Assembly (NCBI RefSeq): GCF_003049665.1 | Contig: NZ_PYWM01000036.1 | Coordinates: 1-46,349 of the forward strand | DNA length: 46,349 nt | Source of the DNA: Lysinibacillus mangiferihumi | GTDB taxonomy: Bacteria > Bacillota > Bacilli > Bacillales_A > Planococcaceae | Reading direction: 5' to 3' | Shown: positions 1 to 8,642 of the stretch, piece by piece | Numbering within the stretch: the stretch's first letter is position 1 | How the letters are laid out: the number at the start of each line of letters is the position of its first letter | Position numbers and translations under genes: made by a program | The notes under the pieces: generated by a model | Database searches by the model: none | What the model was told of the DNA's origin: nothing | The model's input: only the letters and a program-made list of their open reading frames with translations

Positions 1-187
1 ATACGGCATTGAATTCGTTCAAGTAGGTCGTTTTTATCCATCTTCTAAAACATGTTCATGTTGTGGCACGATCAAGAAAGACTTAAAACTTTCGGATAGA
101 GTATATAAATGTGAATGTGGTTTAGAAGTAGATAGGGATTTAAATGCAACTATAAACTTAGTTAATTATGGAAAATTGATAGTATAG
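1..187 (+). CDS. tnpB: IS200/IS605-family TnpB, C-terminal end (partial)
   Basis: The frame is open from base 2 to a TAG at 185-187 and encodes the last 61 residues of a TnpB/OrfB protein; the rest lies off the left edge. The fragment shows the C-terminal zinc finger (C-S-C-C, then C-E-C about 20 residues later) and the RuvC-III element DRDLNAT, whose aspartate is catalytic in the family. TnpB is an RNA-guided DNA endonuclease that accompanies IS200/IS605 transposons. Whether a full-length protein exists cannot be judged from here. Confidence 0.9.
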   Translation, partial: YGIEFVQVGRFYPSSKTCSCCGTIKKDLKLSDRVYKCECGLEVDRDLNATINLVNYGKLIV

Positions 188-335
188 TCACAGACAAGAC
201 AGCTATTAATATGTAGGATTCGTTGTATCCGAATTGACGCTTGTGGAGTGTTATAGCAACCGAAAGTAGCTTAGGCAAAATCGAACACGCAGAAGCAAGA
301 ATGAAACAAGATTTATAGATTTTTATAAATTTTTG
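188..335 (+). ncRNA. possible omega-RNA / right end of the IS200/IS605 element
   Basis: Non-coding sequence directly after the tnpB stop. In this family the guide omega-RNA spans the 3' end of tnpB and the right end of the element, so this is where it should lie. The stretch GAAGCAAGAATGAAACAAGA near 290-312 resembles tails of such elements as I remember them. The exact end and the guide boundary cannot be placed without the left end or relatives. Confidence 0.35.
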
Positions 336-351
336 GCAACGGGAAATAAGG

Positions 352-1080
352 ATGTATTTAAAAGCATGCAAAGTTTTACAGGACAACATAGAGGAAAAAC
401 ACCTATATCCTTTTAATATACCTAGTTTGCAGGATTTACAAGAGTTAGCGTTTCCAACGAATGTGACGTTTTTCGTTGGGGAAAATGGCTCTGGAAAATC
501 GACGTTACTGGAAGCTATTGCGGATTGCTGTGAATTTAATACAGCAGGTGGGGGACGTCAAAATACCTATGAAGTACATAAGGCGGAATCGGCATTAGGA
601 GATTATATTCGCTTATCTTGGTGGCCTAAAGTGACGAACGGCTTTTTTCTAAGATCGGAGACGTTTTATCAATTTGCAAGTCATATTGATTTGTTAGAAC
701 ATCCGAATAAGTATGCTGCATTTGGTGGCAAATCTCTACACCACCAATCACATGGCGAGTCCTTTTTATCGCTATTTATGAACCGTTTTAAAGGCAAGGC
801 GATTTATTTATTGGACGAGCCTGAAGCGGCTTTATCACCTACGAGACAACTTAGTCTTCTTAAAATCATGAAAGATTTAGAGCATGAAGCTCAGTTTATT
901 ATTGCTACCCATTCGCCCATTTTACTTGGTTATCCGAATGCGACCATTTACAGTTTTGATGATGGGGGAATTGAATCGATTCGATACGAAAACACTATAC
1001 ATTATATTGTAACGAAGCGATTTTTAAATGCACCAGACACTATTTTTGCAGAGCTATTTGATGAGGAGAGAGAATCATGA
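352..1080 (+). CDS. AAA/ABC-type ATPase (AAA_21-like), stand-alone
   Basis: A 242-residue cytosolic ATPase. Walker A is GENGSGKST at residues 43-51, an ABC-like signature SHGES lies at 133-137, Walker B is IYLLDEPE at 151-158 with the catalytic glutamate after the aspartate, and the switch histidine is in ATHSP around 187. This is the layout of small single-domain ATPases related to ABC and SMC heads; no membrane partner is encoded next to it. The purine-rich sequence before the ATG gives a close, weak ribosome site. The TGA overlaps the ATG of the next gene, so the two are probably co-translated. Substrate or partner is unknown. Confidence 0.85.
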   Translation: MYLKACKVLQDNIEEKHLYPFNIPSLQDLQELAFPTNVTFFVGENGSGKSTLLEAIADCCEFNTAGGGRQNTYEVHKAESALGDYIRLSWWPKVTNGFFLRSETFYQFASHIDLLEHPNKYAAFGGKSLHHQSHGESFLSLFMNRFKGKAIYLLDEPEAALSPTRQLSLLKIMKDLEHEAQFIIATHSPILLGYPNATIYSFDDGGIESIRYENTIHYIVTKRFLNAPDTIFAELFDEERES

Positions 1081-2300
1081 ATCAACGAAAAGGTTTAGTA
1101 ATGCGAGAAATAAAACTTGATGAGATGGCACAGTCAATTGATTTACTAAATTATGTATTTCAAATGTCTATGTCCATTCATAAGGATCGTCGTTTCGTCA
1201 ATGCCAAAAGTAAACAGTTCGATGAAGGGCATGCGTTTGGCTGGTTTGACGGCTCTCAACTTGTATCACAAATATTAAATTTACCTTTTCAAGTAAATGT
1301 ACATGGGAAATTTTATGAAATGGGTGGTATTACGGCTGTTGGTACCTATCCAGAATATTCTAGACACGGCTTGATGGAAAGTCTTATTTTGAAATGCCTT
1401 GAACAAATGCGAGAGGAAGGTCGATATATTTCTTATTTATTTCCTTATTCCATTCCATATTATCGCAAAAAGGGTTGGGAAATTATGAGCGATATTGTGG
1501 AGTTTCAAGTAAAAGATACGCAACTCCCTCATTATGGTGGACTAAACGGTAAAATTCGCCGAGTCGATCCAAAAGATGAGGATGTAGTCGCTATTTATGC
1601 ACGCTATGCCAAAAAAACACATGGCGTTATGGTGCGTAATAGTATTGCGTGGAATGAAAAATTTCAAGAAGACTTTTGGGAAGAAAAGTTTATAGACAGT
1701 GATGTCAAACTGCAAGCAGCAATCTATTACGATGAGGACGATGTGCCGCAGGGTTATATGTTCTACCGTATAATGGAAGAAAATTTCTATATTGATGAGA
1801 TTGTTTATATGCAGGAAGAAGCTCGTAAAGGGTTATGGAATTTTGTCTCTGCCCATAGCTCAATGGTCTACAATGTGTATGGGAAAACAACGGGCAATGA
1901 AGCAGTCGCTTTTTTACTAGAGGATAGTGAAATTATTCAAAAGGTTTCTCCTTACTTTATGGCACGTATTGTGGACGTAAAGGAATTTTTAATGCGATAT
2001 CCGTTTATAGGAAGTGACTTCCAACTGCGCTTTGCGGTAACTGACCGTATTGTCGCTTGGAATAATGGTACCTTTGTTGTCACAGTGCAAAACGGCGAAG
2101 TATCTGTTGAGAAGGTGAGCGAACAATTATCCGAAAATGCTATACAACTAACCGTACAGACGTTAGCTACGATGCTATTGGGCTATAAACGACCTAGCTA
2201 TTTAGAAAAAATCGAGCGCTTACAAGGTGATGCAATTGAATTGGCCCTTTTAGAAGCTGTTCTACCTGTAGGTATCCCGACATTTATAGATTATTTTTAA
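1077..2300 (+). CDS. Eis-like GNAT N-acetyltransferase
   Basis: A 407-residue protein with the Eis-family layout: tandem GNAT folds over roughly residues 1-290 and an SCP2-like domain over the last 110 or so. The acetyl-CoA site is suggested by AVGTYPEYSRHGLMESL around residue 90, the usual V-x-x-x-R-x-x-G/L pattern. The chain ends in a phenylalanine (IDYF); in characterised Eis enzymes the C-terminal carboxylate is catalytic. AGGAGAG a few bases upstream supports the ATG at 1077, which overlaps the ATPase stop. Eis enzymes acetylate amines such as aminoglycosides or protein lysines; the substrate here is unknown. Confidence 0.85.
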   Translation: MNQRKGLVMREIKLDEMAQSIDLLNYVFQMSMSIHKDRRFVNAKSKQFDEGHAFGWFDGSQLVSQILNLPFQVNVHGKFYEMGGITAVGTYPEYSRHGLMESLILKCLEQMREEGRYISYLFPYSIPYYRKKGWEIMSDIVEFQVKDTQLPHYGGLNGKIRRVDPKDEDVVAIYARYAKKTHGVMVRNSIAWNEKFQEDFWEEKFIDSDVKLQAAIYYDEDDVPQGYMFYRIMEENFYIDEIVYMQEEARKGLWNFVSAHSSMVYNVYGKTTGNEAVAFLLEDSEIIQKVSPYFMARIVDVKEFLMRYPFIGSDFQLRFAVTDRIVAWNNGTFVVTVQNGEVSVEKVSEQLSENAIQLTVQTLATMLLGYKRPSYLEKIERLQGDAIELALLEAVLPVGIPTFIDYF

Positions 2301-2338
2301 AAGAATTTGTGCAGGGAAAACCTGTGCAATTCTTTTTT
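2301..2338 (+). terminator. rho-independent terminator after the acetyltransferase
   Basis: The arms AAGAATTTGTGCAGG and CCTGTGCAATTCTT pair around a GAAAA loop, followed by a T run. It ends the ATPase-acetyltransferase unit. Confidence 0.9.
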
Positions 2339-2403
2339 GCTTTAATGGAGTGCTTCTTTGTGAAAGAATATGGCATAATTAGTGAATGGAGGGGATGCAC
2401 TGT

Positions 2404-2718
2404 ATGCCAAAATGTATTGAATGTAAGGAGAAATGGACTTGGAAGCAATCGATGCGTTCGATTGTAACATTTTCACGATTTATCAGTTGCCCTTATTGCG
2501 CAAAAAAACAAATGCTCACTTCAATGACTCGTATTTCTATTTTACTTTTGGTCTTTGTACCTTATATTACAATGCCCTATGTTATTGATGATGAAGTGAA
2601 AAGTTCGGCTGTGGCAATAGGAATTGCTATTTATTTATTGACATTACTGATGATGATGCCGTTGTTAATGGATTTACGGGAAATACCAAAGCATTTGCAA
2701 AAATACGCTCAAAAATGA
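2404..2718 (+). CDS. small CxxC...CxxC membrane protein (TIGR04104-like)
   Basis: A 104-residue protein with CIEC near the N-terminus and CPYC about 20 residues later, then two hydrophobic helices (about residues 42-60 and 72-90) and a basic tail. This matches the cxxc_20_cxxc family of small Firmicute membrane proteins, thought to bind a metal. The start at 2404 is chosen because GGAGGGG at 2388-2394 lies nine bases upstream; in-frame ATGs at 2386 and 2395 overlap that site. Function unknown. Confidence 0.75.
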   Translation: MPKCIECKEKWTWKQSMRSIVTFSRFISCPYCAKKQMLTSMTRISILLLVFVPYITMPYVIDDEVKSSAVAIGIAIYLLTLLMMMPLLMDLREIPKHLQKYAQK

Positions 2719-2727
2719 TACATAGTA

Positions 2728-2756
2728 AAAACGCGGGTTTTTGAAAGCCCGCGTTT
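2728..2756. terminator. bidirectional terminator between convergent genes
   Basis: AAACGCGGG and CCCGCGTTT form a G+C-rich hairpin with A's before and T's after, lying between a + strand gene and the 3' end of the - strand regulator. It can serve both. Confidence 0.85.
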
Positions 2757-4158
2757 AATGTTGTTTGGAACGTAGCAACGGCCATGCTTGTGATAATAAT
2801 TGAACGCCTTGTTTGATATCCTCGATTGACAACATACTAAATCCTAACTGTAATATTGGTTCAGTGTTTGTCTGTTGCACATAATACGGGCTAGTTGGGT
2901 ACACTTTTACACCGCAATGCTCAGCAGCTTGGAGTAGCTGTTCTTCGGTTTGCTGCACATGCAACTTAATCAATACATAAAGACCTGAATGCTCCCCCAA
3001 TATCGTCATACTGTGCCCGAAGTGCTTTTTAAGTTCTTCTACAAGACAGTTCATTTTTTGTTTATAAATAATACGCATTCTTTTAATATGACGTGTCCAC
3101 TCACCCTTTTCCATAAATGCCGCCATCGTTAATTGATGGAGAGAAGAGGCATTATGTTCAAATTGATCAAATTGTTCTTTGTAACGATGGATAAGTGACT
3201 TAGGCAGTACCATATAGCTTAATCGAATACCTGGTAAAAAAGATTTTGAAAAAGTTCCCATATAAATAACGCGCGAATGATCGATAGAGGCAAGTGCCGG
3301 AAATGGCTGCTGCGTATAACGAAATTCACTGTCATAATCGTCTTCGATAATGTAACCATGTACTCTCTTTGCCCATTGAATCATCAATTGGCGTTGTTGA
3401 ATAGACATCGAAACACCGTAAGGGAAATGGTGGGAGGGGGTTACATATAAAAGCCGTGATTGCATGTGTGTTAATAGCTGAAGTTCAGCGCCATGCGCCA
3501 AAACAGGTAGTGCTTCCAGTTCAAAACCGTTTAATGTAAATGATTGACGTGCACCGACATAGCCAGGGTTTTCAACAATTACACTTGCAAAATCCTGCTT
3601 CAAAATAAAACCGAGGTACAATAATAGTTGCTGTGTACTGCTACCAACAATAATATCATCCGCTTCGCATTTCACCCCACGTGCTTGGAGTAAGTAATGA
3701 ACAAGCTGCTCTCTTAATAAAGGCTCCCCAAAAGGATCGCCATAGACAAAACTATCTGCTAACTGGAGTGCTCGATTGGCCAATTGTCGCCAAGTCTTTA
3801 GCGGAAAATGTGATTGATCGACAGCACCAGCCCGAAAATCAATTTTTATAGCTGGCAACACCTGCTGCATTTTTTCTTTACTTCCTGTTTGTTCTTCTCC
3901 CTGTAAAAACACTTGTTCCAATACATTAACGAAATAGCCTTTACGACCTTCACCACGTATGTATCCTTCCGCTACCAACTGCTCATAAGCAGTCAATGTT
4001 GTATTACGACTGACCTGTAACGTCTGTGCCAATCGTCGAATAGAAGGAAGGCAATCATTCGACTTTAAGATTCCTTGCTCAATTAAAGTCTTTAATTGCT
4101 GATAAATCTGCTTATACTTCGCCTCATTATTGTGAATAGGAAATATAAAATCGTCCAT
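2755..4158 (-). CDS. MocR/PdxR/GabR-family PLP-dependent transcriptional regulator
   Basis: A 467-residue protein with an N-terminal GntR-type winged helix (about residues 12-78, with LPSIRRLAQTLQVSRNT) fused to a class I aminotransferase-like domain (about 110-460). The PLP lysine is in GTFSKSF near residue 305 and the ring-binding DDYDSEF near 273. MocR regulators typically control vitamin B6, GABA or amino-acid metabolism. GGAGG sits seven bases before the ATG at 4158; an upstream in-frame ATG at 4200 lacks such a site. No divergent target gene is preserved next to it: the upstream DNA is decayed. Confidence 0.88.
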   Translation of the reverse strand: MDDFIFPIHNNEAKYKQIYQQLKTLIEQGILKSNDCLPSIRRLAQTLQVSRNTTLTAYEQLVAEGYIRGEGRKGYFVNVLEQVFLQGEEQTGSKEKMQQVLPAIKIDFRAGAVDQSHFPLKTWRQLANRALQLADSFVYGDPFGEPLLREQLVHYLLQARGVKCEADDIIVGSSTQQLLLYLGFILKQDFASVIVENPGYVGARQSFTLNGFELEALPVLAHGAELQLLTHMQSRLLYVTPSHHFPYGVSMSIQQRQLMIQWAKRVHGYIIEDDYDSEFRYTQQPFPALASIDHSRVIYMGTFSKSFLPGIRLSYMVLPKSLIHRYKEQFDQFEHNASSLHQLTMAAFMEKGEWTRHIKRMRIIYKQKMNCLVEELKKHFGHSMTILGEHSGLYVLIKLHVQQTEEQLLQAAEHCGVKVYPTSPYYVQQTNTEPILQLGFSMLSIEDIKQGVQLLSQAWPLLRSKQH

Positions 4159-4199
4159 ATCAAAACCTCCATGACATTTTAAAAAATACAAAAACCTCA

Positions 4200-4854
4200 C
4201 TTTTTATATGTCAGTTACTTATTTATTAGCGTACAGGAATCTTTGTAGAAAGGAAATGCCAATATACATATGATATATTCTAGTTTGTAATTTCAAATAA
4301 TGTTAAAATAATAGAAAATTTTCCAAATTAAATAAAGAGACCACCTAACCATGTAGGTAGTAAATCTGACGTTATCAAAGGCTGATGGAAAAAGCATGAA
4401 TTGTATTGTTAATCCAAATAATTAGTACACTTTAGGAGGGATTTAGATTGGTAAAGCAATCTCTATAAAAAAATTCAAAGTAAAGTGAAGAAATGGAGCA
4501 AAGGATTTGCGGAAAAAGAACCCTCTTATATGTATGAACAAAGTTATAGGATTATAGAAAATGTTTTTGGCAGGTTCTAAAGATAAAAAAGGTTATATTA
4601 CTTTAGGTAATTCATACAATGTCCTTTCCACATGGTATTGTGCTAATTTTTTAAAACGCTATTTGAACAAGCAGGGGGATTATTCTTTTGCTCTTAAACA
4701 ATGCATGCTATGGTGAACAATAGATCCTCTATGATATGCAGCAGTTCAACAACTAAGGCGTATCAAGCGTTTTAGAAAAGCTTTAAAAAATGGAACTACT
4801 CCAGGTTGCTTATAGATTTGTTCTATTTTAGATTAAGTAAAAGAGGAGTTTATC
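4200..4854. other. decayed intergenic region with coding scraps
   Basis: No intact gene. Several short open stretches look like former coding sequence with stops and frame changes, for example around 4485-4580, 4585-4715 and 4741-4815, the last ending in TTPGCL. GGAGGG at about 4435 is not followed by a proper reading frame. I cannot assign the fragments; given the right-hand neighbourhood they may be toxin or immunity debris. Confidence 0.5.
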
Positions 4855-5418
4855 ATGGAAATAAGAAAAAGGCTTAGTAGCCAGCTAGAAGAACATAATA
4901 TATATGAAATAGTTTATCATTTTATTGAGGAGCCTATTGCATTTGAAAACAGTGTGTACAATGGATCCTATGATAAATTAAAAAGGTATTGTGATAACAT
5001 ATCTGGGGATGAGAAGTTTGATGTGATTTTATCATATTATATAGGTATTCGAAATGGTCAAGAAGTTGAATTGAAGTTATACTTTTCAGAAAGAAAGCGA
5101 TATTTACATGCGATTGAATTCTATGAAGATTCTCCGACTCTATTTAATTTTGAAAAATACATAGAATCCAAAAATACTTTAGTATATGTTTGTAAAAATG
5201 ATGAAAAGGATTGGGAATATGGAGTAATTCTTCTTGAGAGAAACAAAATTTTAGAATTTAGAGTAAATGAATATTCTGGAAAATATGAAATATTTCAAAT
5301 TGAAGCACCTTATGTTGGTCAAGATAAAGTACAACGTTCATTGAATATGGTAAGAGGAATACAAAAAGCATATCAAGCAATCAGCCTTCAAGATTTGAAA
5401 ACATCTGTTTACTGGTAA
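4855..5418 (+). CDS. hypothetical protein, probable immunity protein
   Basis: A 187-residue acidic cytosolic protein without signal peptide or membrane helix. GAGGAG just upstream of the ATG supports the start. I do not recognise the family. It is rich in D, E, Y and F, the usual style of immunity proteins, and opens the long run of small + strand genes, which is the only reason for suggesting an immunity role. Confidence 0.6.
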   Translation: MEIRKRLSSQLEEHNIYEIVYHFIEEPIAFENSVYNGSYDKLKRYCDNISGDEKFDVILSYYIGIRNGQEVELKLYFSERKRYLHAIEFYEDSPTLFNFEKYIESKNTLVYVCKNDEKDWEYGVILLERNKILEFRVNEYSGKYEIFQIEAPYVGQDKVQRSLNMVRGIQKAYQAISLQDLKTSVYW

Positions 5419-5602
5419 TGATAAGTATAGCTATAAATAGTAATATTAGGAAAATCAACTCTTCTATTGCATTGACTGAGCTAAATTCGAAAAAACATTA
5501 CAGCTATTCAAAATAATTACAAAATGGAGCATACGTAATTGAAAAGTGCTATACAAAATAGTTTTACTAAGAAAACTAATAAAATGGAAGGGAGGATTTT
5601 AA

Positions 5603-6136
5603 TTGTTTGCTCAATGTATTCCTTTTGATGATAATGTGAGGGGTAGAATAGGTGGTAATCCTCCCAAATTGATTGAAGAACAAATACCTGATGATTACAG
5701 GTTTTATGCAACTCTAATTCATCCAGAAAAGGAGGATGTTATGCTTTCAATTATTATTCATAAGGATTTTGATACTTTATTGGAAAAAAATATATATCCT
5801 TCAATTGAAGTAAAGGTAATAGAGCATAACTACTCCGAAATTGGAAGCAATACGGATAAGAGCATTTTAGATTTAGGTATGAACTCCATAAGCGATTATT
5901 CGCAAAAACAAGGGAATAATTTTTTGTTTATTAAAGTTTTAGGAGAACCACGTCTTATTCAACCAAAAAGTTATTATTATGAAGAGTTGGAAAATAATAA
6001 TTATTCCTTTTTTCTACAAATAGAAGAGGAAGGCTATAGTGATAATATGGATTATGTGTTTATGTACGGTTCATTATATCTATATAAGCATAATGAAACA
6101 GGAGAGGTCATTGCTGGTTTCTGGCAATGCTCTTGA
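5603..6136 (+). CDS. hypothetical protein, weakly YwqG/DUF1963-like, TTG start
   Basis: A 177-residue soluble protein. The start is a TTG at 5603 chosen because GGGAGG lies seven bases upstream; no ATG fits. The features RGRIGGNPP near the N-terminus, YSFFLQIEEEG near residue 135 and the ending GFWQCS resemble the pattern of YwqG/DUF1963 proteins (glycine-proline entry, LxQI/LxxD strand, final W-x-C-S). That family occurs among proposed toxin immunity genes. The assignment is by eye and tentative. Confidence 0.55.
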   Translation: MFAQCIPFDDNVRGRIGGNPPKLIEEQIPDDYRFYATLIHPEKEDVMLSIIIHKDFDTLLEKNIYPSIEVKVIEHNYSEIGSNTDKSILDLGMNSISDYSQKQGNNFLFIKVLGEPRLIQPKSYYYEELENNNYSFFLQIEEEGYSDNMDYVFMYGSLYLYKHNETGEVIAGFWQCS

Positions 6137-6240
6137 ACAACCTTGCTATTAACGTGTAAAATGCGCACCTGCTGGTTACTTTATTCAAATCCGTTTGTGC
6201 ATGACTTACTTACTTGATAATGCTGGAGGAGAGAAGTGTC

Positions 6241-6420
6241 GTGGAAAATAGCAATGGGCTTCATGATTTTGTTAACTATTTAGATGATGAAGATGTGTAT
6301 TCTTCTTTAGAAAAATATTGGATGGATATTTTTTTTATGTGGTTGCATCAAGAGAATATTGAGGGAAGTGATTGGATATGTCCTTATTACAACACTACCT
6401 TCAGTAATGGAAAAAAATGA
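6241..6420 (+). CDS. small hypothetical protein, possible N-terminal half of a split immunity gene
   Basis: A 59-residue protein with a GTG start at 6241, supported by GGAGGAGAG seven bases upstream. It contains SLEKYWMDIFFMWLHQEN and ends at a TGA inside A7-TGATGG; the next gene begins at the overlapping ATG. The two frames together would give about 140 residues, a usual size for an immunity protein, so this may be the first part of one gene split by a one-base slip in the A7 run at 6411-6417. Family unknown. Confidence 0.45.
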   Translation: MENSNGLHDFVNYLDDEDVYSSLEKYWMDIFFMWLHQENIEGSDWICPYYNTTFSNGKK

Positions 6421-6668
6421 TGGATGGAAATCCGATATTTTCGGCAAAATCAAAAAAAGAGAATAAAATAATAAAAATTATCCAAGAAAGCTCTAATATT
6501 GATGATGTATTTTCTTATTGGATTAATGAAAATAGCAGCCCGAACGAGTTAGTAATAGTATGTACATTGAACAATAATAACATTGAAAAGATAAAAAAAG
6601 TAATAATAAATTGGATTAAAGAAATATTCAAAGATACAAAACAGAAGTATTTAGAAGAAACAAACTAG
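6417..6668 (+). CDS. small hypothetical protein, possible C-terminal half of a split immunity gene
   Basis: An 83-residue protein whose ATG overlaps the preceding stop (ATGA). No ribosome site of its own is visible, so it would depend on coupling to the upstream frame or on a frameshift in the A7 run. The predicted protein is helical, with a basic C-terminal helix (IEKIKKVIINWIKEIF). Family not recognised. Confidence 0.45.
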   Translation: MMDGNPIFSAKSKKENKIIKIIQESSNIDDVFSYWINENSSPNELVIVCTLNNNNIEKIKKVIINWIKEIFKDTKQKYLEETN

Positions 6669-6711
6669 ATTCTATTTTTCCGATAAATAGAATTTTGGAG
6701 GTAAATAAAAT

Positions 6712-7161
6712 ATGAAAGATATGAATGAATTACAAAATAAATACCAGGCTTTATATGATTTTGATGGAGTTACTAAAGAGTCTTTAGATAAAATTGAACA
6801 TGAACTCCAAATAAAGCTACCTAATGATTTTCGTGAAATATCTGGCTTTTACAGTGGAGGTATTGTTGGTGGAATAGATATCCATTCTTTTCAATTTTCT
6901 GAGCCAACTAATTTTATACGCGAAACTATAAGAATAAGAGAAGCTGTTGGTTTACCGAATAGATTCGTTGTTATTGCTGAACAAGCTGAAAGTATTATTG
7001 TTATGGATACTGAAAAAACACCATCAATCATTTGGCTAGATTCTGTAGAAATAAATAAATTAGAACAGCAAGACTTTATTTCCAAGCCAGATGTATGGGA
7101 GGATTTTTCTGACTTTTTTCATCAGATACTAGAAGATGAGGAAGAAGAACGTATATATTAA
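6712..7161 (+). CDS. SMI1/KNR4 (SUKH) family immunity protein
   Basis: A 149-residue SUKH protein. The hallmark stretch is visible: an N-terminal helix with IEHELQIKLPNDFREISGFYSGG (given here in part: LPNDFREI at about residues 41-48, then a glycine turn), strands in the middle with IWLDSVE, and the C-terminal DFSDFFHQIL helix. SUKH proteins neutralise nuclease and other polymorphic toxins by direct binding. GGAGG about ten bases upstream supports the ATG. No toxin tip is left beside it. Confidence 0.85.
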   Translation: MKDMNELQNKYQALYDFDGVTKESLDKIEHELQIKLPNDFREISGFYSGGIVGGIDIHSFQFSEPTNFIRETIRIREAVGLPNRFVVIAEQAESIIVMDTEKTPSIIWLDSVEINKLEQQDFISKPDVWEDFSDFFHQILEDEEEERIY

Positions 7162-7189
7162 GGTGAAATAAAAGTGGGGGGTAGAACTT

Positions 7190-7330
7190 CTGGCAAAAAA
7201 TACAGGTTGTACAGAAGACTTAGAGATTGCTGAAGATATTCATGACAGTCTTTTTTATAATATGAAAATACTAAGTCAGGAAAATATTGACGATTTTTAT
7301 AAGCAATATTTATGCAAAAGATGGGATTAA
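7190..7330 (+). pseudogene. orphan C-terminal coding scrap
   Basis: An open stretch of 46 codons ending at TAA 7328-7330 that looks coding (AEDIHDSLFYNMKILSQEN, then YLCKRWD) but has no ATG, GTG or TTG start; only a CTG at 7190. A stop lies in frame just upstream. Probably the tail of a lost immunity or toxin gene. Confidence 0.4.
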
Positions 7331-7493
7331 TATATGCATCGCAATATTAATAATATGGTTCGTGTTTACGGAATACTTTTTCGTTCAAATACATAGGGAG
7401 GGTCAGAAGCTTAAAATCTTCTCATCTTCCTGATAATTAAAAGAAGATATGTGTCTAGCGATGTTTTTCACAACAATGATATGAGGTAGCTAC

Positions 7494-7883
7494 ATGAAAA
7501 AAAATCACAACAGTACAATTAAGCTTCTGTTTTTGCCTTTGTTAGTGGCATTTGTTACTACCTTGGTTAGTCAAGTTGTCACGGGCAATTCAGAATCGGA
7601 ATTACTCCACTTTACGATGTTTGAAAATCTCATGCTATTTGTTTTGATTTTTTTAGGTGTTTATTTATTTACGCTAATCATTACAGTACCTATTGATCTT
7701 TATTTATTGAGCAAAATCAACAGTAAAATACTATACTTTATTTTATTCAATATCATAGGTGTGGCGATAGTAGGGTGTATCAACCTTTGGGTGTTGAAAA
7801 TTGATGGATTAACTTCTATGTTTTTGATTTTTCCACTGTTTGCGATTTTCTCATTGTTTGTAGAATTTAAGTTGAAAAAGTGA
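7494..7883 (+). CDS. small integral membrane protein, four predicted helices
   Basis: A 129-residue, strongly hydrophobic protein with membrane segments at about residues 9-27, 42-66, 74-94 and 104-124 and a short basic tail. The size and pattern recall the UPF0715 family of small Firmicute membrane proteins, but I am not certain. It is one of the few membrane proteins in the immunity run. Its job could be immunity to a membrane-active toxin; nothing in the sequence proves this. The ATG at 7494 has only GAGGTAGC as a ribosome site. Confidence 0.6.
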   Translation: MKKNHNSTIKLLFLPLLVAFVTTLVSQVVTGNSESELLHFTMFENLMLFVLIFLGVYLFTLIITVPIDLYLLSKINSKILYFILFNIIGVAIVGCINLWVLKIDGLTSMFLIFPLFAIFSLFVEFKLKK

Positions 7884-8193
7884 TTCAATGAAAAAAGCAT
7901 TACGTTTTGAACTTTAGGCTTGTTCAATAGCTTTGATTGACTTATTACCATTTTTTAATAAGCTTTTTTGCAAATTGTTTGTTATTTTCTGCGAATTTCC
8001 CTTTATAGATTGTTGGTTCTAACAATACTTTAGGAGGAAATATTTTATCGCAATCTATAACTCATCAATAGGCTCAGTAAAATCAATCACTATAACACCA
8101 TTAGCAAACTTCAACTTCTTCAGCTCCAAGTGCAATTAAGTACCATAAGGTTGTTAAATTGAATCAAAATTTTCCTTATAGAGTGTTAGATGA
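7884..8193. other. intergenic region with a - strand coding scrap
   Basis: No intact gene. On the - strand 8135-8055 reads as 26 codons with good coding character (LKFANGVIVIDFTEPIDEL) and a stop, bounded upstream by a stop, so it is a fragment. AGGAGG at 8032 is not followed by a start in range. The rest holds nothing I can assign. Confidence 0.4.
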
Positions 8194-8517
8194 TTAACCA
8201 ATCATTCCATTACGGCTTCCTATGCACATTATGAATACAATGCAACGGTTTCTTTCAGTAGCACAAAAGCATTTCTTGCAAGTGCAAACGAATGGGAAAA
8301 TAGTGAAGTTAAACGAGTGGCAGAGGAAGGGAAAAAGGAGCTAGGTGAAGGAATGCAAATTTTCCTTGATAATAAGAACTACGCTTCTATTACTTTCCAA
8401 GTGAACTACTTAGCATTCAGAAACCTTGCGACAGGGAACACTGACTTTACTATTGCTCAAGGTAATATTATTCCTGCAAAAGTTCTTACAGCAAGTGGCG
8501 GTTCAATTCCGATATAA
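8194..8517 (+). pseudogene. truncated gene, C-terminal fragment
   Basis: Open for 107 codons up to TAA at 8515-8517, with coding-like composition throughout (SFSSTKAFLASANEWENSE, later ITFQVNYLAFRNLATGN). The first possible start is a GTG at 8317 without a ribosome site, in the middle of the conserved-looking stretch, so the 5' end has been lost. No family recognised; the end ASGGSIPI is extracellular- or phage-like in style but that is only an impression. Confidence 0.45.
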
Positions 8518-8642
8518 AAAAGAAAAGCATCCTTAGTAACTATGCATCTAATGAATAAAGGAATTTATATTAAGGAGAGGCAGTTGTCTATTAGTATTTT
8601 AGATATACCGGCTGTAAACATAAAGTGAGGGAGGTATTTAAG

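Noticed and set aside
1705..1890. Opposite-strand open frame inside the acetyltransferase gene
   Set aside because: Shadow of a well-supported gene; no ribosome site and no protein-like pattern. The same holds for other antisense frames inside SUKH, SUFU, toxin-tip and PoNi genes.
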